Source: Elgaria multicarinata webbii
Lineage: Eukaryota > Chordata > Lepidosauria > Squamata > Anguidae
Direction of reading: 5' to 3'
Assembly (NCBI RefSeq): GCF_023053635.1
Contig: NC_086178.1
Coordinates: forward strand, 27,598,726-27,662,725
Length of the DNA: 64,000 bases
Program-made: the position numbers and the translations under genes
In this document: positions 23,371 to 64,000 of the stretch, one piece after another
Numbering within the stretch: the first letter of the stretch is position 1
How the letters are laid out: every line of letters begins with the position of its first letter
Notes under the pieces: generated by a model
What the model saw: only the letters and a program-made list of their open reading frames with translations
Databases searched by the model: none
What the model was told of the DNA's origin: nothing

Positions 23371-23383
23371 GTCACCTAGCAAC
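23371..23383. promoter_or_regulatory. RFX X-box for IFT80
   Basis: GTCACC-T-AGCAAC fits the X-box palindrome GTNRCC(0-3)RGYAAC with a 1-base spacer. RFX2/RFX3 use X-boxes to switch on ciliary genes. The site lies upstream of IFT80, an intraflagellar transport gene, and within a few hundred bases of its first exon. Confidence 0.7.
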
Positions 23384-23499
23384 TGGCTGAAATGTAATGA
23401 AGTAGCGGACGGCTTAAGAAACTGACTTTAAAAAAAGAGGAAAGAAAAAGAAATTTAAATATTTAATGTATTTATTGTACATTTGACAGATCGGTCCTC

Positions 23500-23507
23500 T
23501 GACGTCA
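23500..23507. promoter_or_regulatory. cAMP response element TGACGTCA
   Basis: A full 8-base CREB/ATF palindrome, followed by a half-site-like GGCGTCAC at 23513-23520, on the IFT80 side of the shared promoter. Occupancy cannot be seen from sequence. Confidence 0.55.
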
Positions 23508-23639
23508 GGGTTGGCGTCACATGCTTGGGTGGGTCTGAGGTGGAAAGAAGAGTAGCGCGGGGGGGGGCGAGGAGGAAGGATGAGGAGGTTTCTTGGGGTT
23601 AGGAATAGGAAATCTCGCGGGAAGTAGCTATAGAGACCG

Positions 23640-23826
23640 AACCGCTTCCCCTCACAGTTGACAACAGAACGGAGGAGTAAGGCGTCAGGAGCGCTTTCCT
23701 AGGAGTTTGAGGAAGGGCTCTTGACACGAAGCGCTTGGGAGACGTGAATACCTGACTTGCACCAGAGTAAGGAACCCTTTCCTGGGAGACTCCTACTTGT
23801 TTCCGACGGCTCCGAGCTTCTCACAG
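23640..23826 (+). other. IFT80: IFT80 exon 1 (5' UTR), approximate start
   Basis: GC-rich transcribed-looking sequence ends at a good donor, TCACAG|GTAAAT (23826/23827). A second donor GGACAG|GTAAAA follows at 23867/23868. The 5' end is a guess from the end of the GC-rich block. It is non-coding, since the IFT80 start codon lies in the next exon. Confidence 0.5.
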
Positions 23827-23878
23827 GTAAATATTGTGTTCTTTGGATGGGCGCCCACCTTGGACAGGTAAAAAGAAT

Positions 23879-24000
23879 GGGTGGTCAGATGATTTTGCCC
23901 ACAGATTTACTTGAGGGAAAGGCAATAGTAGATAACAAGAGTGGGTGGTCAGATGATTTTGCCCACAGATTTACTTGAGGGAAAGGCAATAGCAGAGTGG
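23879..24000 (+). repeat. 64-bp tandem duplication after IFT80 exon 1
   Basis: GGGTGGTCAGATGATTTTGC and the following CCACAGATTTACTTGAGGGA-AAGGCAATAG recur with a period of 64 bases, differing at one base (AATAGTAGA/AATAGCAGA). Two copies. Confidence 0.95.
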
Positions 24001-25412
24001 TAGGAATTGGCTGGGGTGGGGGGATGGCGGGATTGATGGAGGGGCGGGGCAATATTTCCAAACCAAGGTGACTTGGCTGGGTCTGATCGTTGAATCTCTG
24101 AGGTTTCGGGGAATGTTGAAGAGCCTTGGAAAGTGGTATGATGTGAAAGGTTGCTCATAGTATGCGGCCGTTACGTTTTTAATGCCAGTGTCGTCTCTGG
24201 TCAGACAGGTTGCTGAAACGTGAAAACACCCTGCAATACCTGTTTACCAGGAACGAGAGCGGGATGAGTGTATGCACCACGGGCAAAGATATCCCCCCCT
24301 CCCCCGAAGCTCTTGGGACTTACTTCTGAAAAAGGCTGCATGGGACCAAAACGGGCAAAAAAGGGGCCGTCTGTCTTAAGTCTGACATACCACTCTTTGT
24401 TTTCAAGCTATTTCTTCACATAGTGATCGTCTGTGCGGTAGTACCTTATTGCATCCAGTAACTTCTGAAATGTAATTTCATTACACGGGAGGTTTGTTGC
24501 TGCTTCTCATGAAATGATTTTTGCATGCAGAGGCCATTTCTTGATGAAATGGCATGCTTTTCTGGCCTTGTGCTTATAATGCAGGCATTGGTGTGTTGAA
24601 ACATACCTGGATTAGAAGGCACTAATCTGGACCTCCAAGTAGTGTTAAAATTTGTTGTTGCACTCCTTTGAACAAAAATCTAAGCAGGAGAAGTGGATCC
24701 TGTTTTCAGGTGCAGTTTAGATTGTGATGTGTAATTGTGCGAAAGCTTTCCTTGAAGACTAGTGCATATATAATGATACTTTGAATCTACATATTTGAAT
24801 CAAATATAGAACTAGGAACTTGCAAATAGAAACCAGCTTTAGCCTCAGGCATTCATATTTTCGCCGCATCCAAATCACCCCAGCTCCTTATTCTGGTCAG
24901 AGAGAATTAAGCATTTCATTATGAAACTCAGATTCTAATGGAAGATTTTAACACATGATTTTGTACTGTGCTGTAAAATGTGATGTGCTGAGCTTTTTGC
25001 TGGGAAAGATTCAGCAGACCATAATCACACTGGAAGACCTATAATCAAGAATGCTGACTTTGGTTTAGTTAAAATTTATTACACACTAACTGTATTTTTC
25101 ATCACAGTAGCGGTGGTTAAAGGAGTGACAGGGTGGGTGTTTTTCTGTTTTCAGTATATATTTTATGTGGAATCGGGATTAAAACCTGCATGCTTGTGTG
25201 AGTGTGTAACCAGGGCATGATAATTTCCAGAGGGTATAACTTTGTTAGTGTGTTGCAGCAAAACCAACACCTTAAATGCATTATGGCAGAAGCATTTGTT
25301 GACTTCATTCCACTTCAGGTGAGAGCTCTAGTCTAGGCTGACAAGTTGTTTTATAGCAAAGATGGACAGAAGGTAGGTCTTCTTTGACTTGTAACTAATT
25401 TTTGGTGGATTA
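24001..25412. other. IFT80 intron 1, first part
   Basis: Ordinary intronic sequence with declining GC. No element recognised. Confidence 0.5.
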
Positions 25413-25566
25413 CCTGGGGGTGGATCTACACAACTGCTTTTAAAGCGCTTTAAAGCACTTTGAAAACGTTTTGGAAACTGTATATGCAGTGTGTCCTGGG
25501 CCCCAACAGTTGTCAAAACTGTTATAAAGCGCTTTAAAGCAGTAGTGTAGATCCCCACCCCCCCTG
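25413..25566. mobile_element. short palindromic MITE
   Basis: Left GGGGGTGGATCTACACAACT and right, inverted, GGGGTGGGGATCTACACTAC form terminal repeats. These are followed by GCTTTAAAGCGCTTTAAAGC-like inner arms. About 150 bp, non-coding. Confidence 0.85.
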
Positions 25567-28059
25567 GTTCCTGCTTTAACCAAACATCTTTGCTCTCATA
25601 CAAAGTTCTTAAATAGTAGTAAAATAAAATGGGGGGGGCACAGTCCCTCACTGTTCCAGTGTAAGCCTAGGAAAGGATTGAGGTTTCTAATCTACATTAG
25701 TGCTTGTGATTATAGAGTCACAACTGGTAGTTAGTTATTCCATATCTGAGTAGAGGTTGATTATGTCTTTTCCCATTGGTTTGGAAAATATTCAGAGGTA
25801 AGAGTCCTGTTCTGCCTACCTTCTCAGGTTTTCAAGGAAGACAATTTTACACGGCCATTTCCATGTTAACAACAACTTAGTTAAGATGTGGGGCGAGTAG
25901 TTTGCATATTTTACTCAGAGGCAACAATCCTGTGCACATCAATAAGGGGTAAGCCCCATTAAACACAAATCTTACTAATGAGGATTTACTCTGATTGGTC
26001 TGCTAATATTAGTAGAAACTTTGGCAGTGATTTCAGAAGAATGAGGATTGCACTTAACATATTTAGTTATTTATTGAAAACTTTGTGTCAGACTTCTATT
26101 ATTTATTTTGCTGGAAGAACAATGTATAATACAATGTATAATAGATTCATATACTATGTAGTCAACTGTCATGGACAAGAATACTCTGTAAATCATTGGA
26201 AGGGCTACTTCTGTCGGTTGGCATCTTTACCACCAGCGAGCTCCTCTGCAGCTCTTTCTTACCCCTCCCTCCAGAAAGAAGAACCTGGATTATGTTAACA
26301 GCTCCCAGGGACAAGAGGAGACTGTTATAAACACCTCCATTTCTCTTGTTTTGTACATTTTGTGGATTGTAATTGTTACGGTGTTTGGGAGCTAATTGTG
26401 GATAAAAGGTGGGAAATAATCAGTAAAGAAAGTCACCCAAGTAGTCATACTACAAGAATTCAACACTCACTCAAAAGACATAGGCCTTTCAGAATATAGA
26501 GGACTTTATAAGCAAGTTATAGGAGGCAGGACAGCTTTAAAAACAGAACCTAATGTGGCATATTTTTCATATCAACAGATCCTTAAGAAGCATGGCTCAT
26601 GTGAACAATTTGGGCATATTTCATTGCTGCTGGTAGGATATGTTGAGATGCTAATATTAATCCTGCCCTGAAAGTGAGATTATTTGACTTTAAGAGAAGA
26701 AATAAGCAGGGTAAATAATAGATATGTACTTATTGTTGAGGATGTTAGAAATATTAGTTATTAAAATGTATGCATGTTGACAAGTATACTAGGAAAATAA
26801 ATGCTGCCTACATCATTTGCAGGAGGAGGAAAATGAATTTTGAACTCTCAAGGAGAATAGAATCCCAGGGCTGATATCCAAAACAGAACCTCACTAATTG
26901 GTTGCATGTATATGTACACACATGTATTTACTTGCATATACATGAGAGCACACATAGGAAGGAAGCTGATCTTTAGTGAGTGCTGTGAATGTGATAGTAT
27001 TTCAGTCAGTGTATAACACCAAAAGAATTTCTGCTCTCTTATGAGCTAGTGCTCGTAACTGAATAAAATAACTCCTTTCAGTATGTAACAACATTTACTC
27101 CAAAAAGAACACCTGTCTTTTAAATTAGCCTATTCGTGAGCCTAACGCTGCCTATCTCTTATTAAAAGGCACAATGTACTTCTCCCGTGCCCCCACCCCC
27201 GGGTGTATATTATTGTTTAGAAGTAGTCTTGTCCATACCATGACTAAAAAGCTCAGCCCATACTTAGTGTTTGTAGAAATTTAGAAGATGTTTACATAAC
27301 ATCAAAACGTGCTCATTTGCTTGGTTAAAATCTTGTTTGCTTTCTGACTCTTTTGGGGAGTTACATTGATCTAAAACGGAAATATGTACTCTGAGGCAAT
27401 CCAAAAGCTATATCTGCTTAAGGCCTTGGATAACCCTCTGCGTAGTAACTCTTTGGTTGGTTTTAGTCTCTTTGTTGCAGGAATCCCAGGAGGTTAGAGG
27501 GCATATGTTGTGAAGAATGCTATATTCTTTTCTGAATAAGCAAGTGTCCATTAATTAGCATAAATGGGAGTTATGGCCATTAAAGAAGTTATCTGAAGTC
27601 CATTATTTCTACAGGCTCTTTTGTAAACTTTTTTGCTTTCTGCAGATAATGTCATTTGTTACTTTGTTTATAGCAAGGAATGGTTCCAAAGCTTTCCCAA
27701 ATTATCTGTGTTGAGTTAATACTGATGTTTTCTCATCTTTATACATGAATTTGTAGCAGATTGGATTACCAGGCTGGGGTATAGAAGATAATTGCTTTAA
27801 ATATTCTTGTACATATTAATATTTCATTTTTATTTTTAATTTATACCAGTATTTATAGTCCAACTTCTGGACATAAACCTTACAAACTAAATTGCAATAA
27901 AACTAGACAAAAATCTTTAAATTTAGGCAGTTAATTTTAACAAGTAATACACCTAATAAATAAAATTGATAAGCCTACCAGTGACTCAATAAATTTTTTT
28001 AAAATAGAAGACCTAATTCATTAAAATGTGACCAAAATAAATCCATTTTTAAAACCTGT
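25567..28059. other. IFT80 intron 1, middle part
   Basis: A fragment of the short palindromic repeat near 25918-25980. Otherwise AT-rich with no recognisable element. Confidence 0.5.
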
Positions 28060-28850
28060 TTGAACATTGGCAGTATTCAGGCCATACCTCAGGACATTCT
28101 ACAACCTTTGGGCCGGCACTGAAACTACTTGTCTGTTTTGTCTGCCAGTGGAACTTACTTTACAGGCAAGCCTATGAGCAGGGCCTCTCAAGTAAATCTT
28201 ATTGTCCAGGCAGGTTCATATGGTTGTAAGTGGTCCTTCTAATAACCTGGTTCCAAACCATTTAGGACTTTATAGGCTATAACCAGCACTTTGAATTTGG
28301 TCCAGAAACAGACTGAAAATAATACATAATTGATGTCATATGGCCCACACCAACATCTGAGTACCAGCTGAAGTTTCTGGGCCTTCTTCAAAGGCAGCCC
28401 CATATTGAACACACTGCAGTAGTCTAACATGGCTGCAAGTAGTGCAAAGTACTAAAGATAAGATTCGATCTCTCTAGATAGGGTTGTAGCTGGCTTACCA
28501 GTCTAAGCTGGTAAAAGGCACTCTTAGCCATAGACACGACCTGCGCTGCCAGCGAGAGGGCTGAGTTCAGAAGGATCCCCAAGCTACAAACTTAGACTTT
28601 CAGGGGGAATTCAACCCAATCCAAGACAGATCACATCCCTTCATCCAGATGGACAGAATTCCCAACCCACAGTATCTATGTCTTACCTGGATTAAGTTTC
28701 TGCATGTTCACCCTCACACATCCCAAAACCATCTCCAGACACTAAAGCTTCATAGCCTTACTGGACTCATAGATGAAAAAGAGAGTAGAGCTGTGTGTCA
28801 TTCACAGAGTGGTGATACCATAACCCAATGACTACTTTTAGTGGTTTAAA
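28060..28850 (-). mobile_element. degraded L2-like LINE fragment
   Basis: Minus-strand pieces read YCSVFNMGLPLKKAQKLQLV and VLVIAYKVLNGLEPGY, matching the better-kept copy at 5636-6815. Many frame breaks suggest an older copy. Confidence 0.75.
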
Positions 28851-29251
28851 TGAAGTGGCTGCTTCCATTGGTTTATATTAAATCTCTACCTCCGAAGAGC
28901 TTTATACAAATCTTTCTGGACAGTTTACAAAAGAATAGCATGTGGGATGAAATGTAACCTTGAGATACCCCATAATCCATAGGGTAGAATAGAACTCTGA
29001 TAGCTTTCCCAAATTATGTTGAATTGATACAGACATTTCCCCATCTTTATACATAAATTTATAGTGCACTGCATTACTACTTTGGACTATAGAAGATAAT
29101 GTCTCAAAAAATGTAGGTATTGATGTTTTATTTATAATACAGGGTAGTAATGTTTTTTTTTTAATATTTATAGGTGTAACCTGTGCAGACAAGAAGACAT
29201 CTTCCTATCAATGTATCAACTGGATTATCAACTTCAGAAAACATAATAAAA

Positions 29252-64000
<34,749 letters not shown>

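Larger units (their letters stand above)
22880..23830. promoter_or_regulatory. bidirectional SMC4/IFT80 promoter region
   Basis: A CpG-containing interval between the head-to-head genes, with two AT-rich gaps near 23220-23320 and 23420-23490. It holds an E2F site, two YY1-like motifs, an X-box, a CRE and GC-rich runs near 23550. Human SMC4 and IFT80 share the same divergent layout. Confidence 0.8.

Noticed and set aside
23310-23390. tRNA-like string (GAGAGTCGAACCCCTCCC... read in reverse as GGTTCGACTCTCTGC)
   Set aside because: The T-loop word is present, but the T stem pairs poorly (two G-T and one A-G), no acceptor or anticodon stem forms, and the region is better explained by the X-box.

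Overview
The window is nuclear DNA of a vertebrate, most likely a squamate reptile. It holds the 5' halves of two divergently transcribed genes. SMC4 (condensin core ATPase) runs on the minus strand from a CpG-rich promoter near 23.17 kb and leaves through the left edge. IFT80 (an intraflagellar transport WD40 protein) runs on the plus strand from about 23.65 kb and leaves through the right edge. The squamate assignment is an inference. It rests on the head-to-head SMC4/IFT80 order known in other vertebrates, on abundant L2-like and CR1-like LINE pieces, on tRNA-derived SINEs, and on many short palindromic DNA-transposon derivatives of types common in lizards and snakes.

Left part (1-23.2 kb, minus strand): one non-coding and ten coding SMC4 exons give the first 554 residues. 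These cover the acidic/proline-rich N-terminus, the Walker A head lobe, the Q-loop and the first part of the coiled coil. All splice phases agree. The intron after coding residue 226 carries the miR-15b/miR-16-2 hairpin pair on the same strand, as in mammals and birds. The same intron contains an unassigned 80-codon open frame ending exactly at a strong splice donor.

Centre (22.9-23.9 kb): a shared bidirectional promoter with an overlapping E2F/YY1-type motif at the SMC4 start, a consensus RFX X-box and a full CRE on the IFT80 side, and a 64-bp tandem duplication just past IFT80 exon 1.

Right part (23.6-64 kb, plus strand): one presumed non-coding exon and seven coding IFT80 exons give residues 1-259 (WD40 repeats of the first propeller). 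The intron splitting codon 13 has AT-AC ends and near-consensus U12 signals. The other introns are large and full of repeats: a hAT-type element with a perfect 8-bp target duplication (30.5-31.4 kb), a 1.6-kb inverted repeat of about 97% arm identity in the segment compared with a lone C2H2 zinc-finger remnant beside it (48.7-50.4 kb), palindromic MITEs, and a CR1-like LINE with a 373-codon open frame (61-62.4 kb).

The two genes serve chromosome condensation and ciliary assembly, and the promoter motifs fit that division: E2F at SMC4/miR-15b~16-2 and RFX towards IFT80. No CRISPR array, rRNA or convincing tRNA gene was seen, and no LTR retrovirus-like element was recognised.
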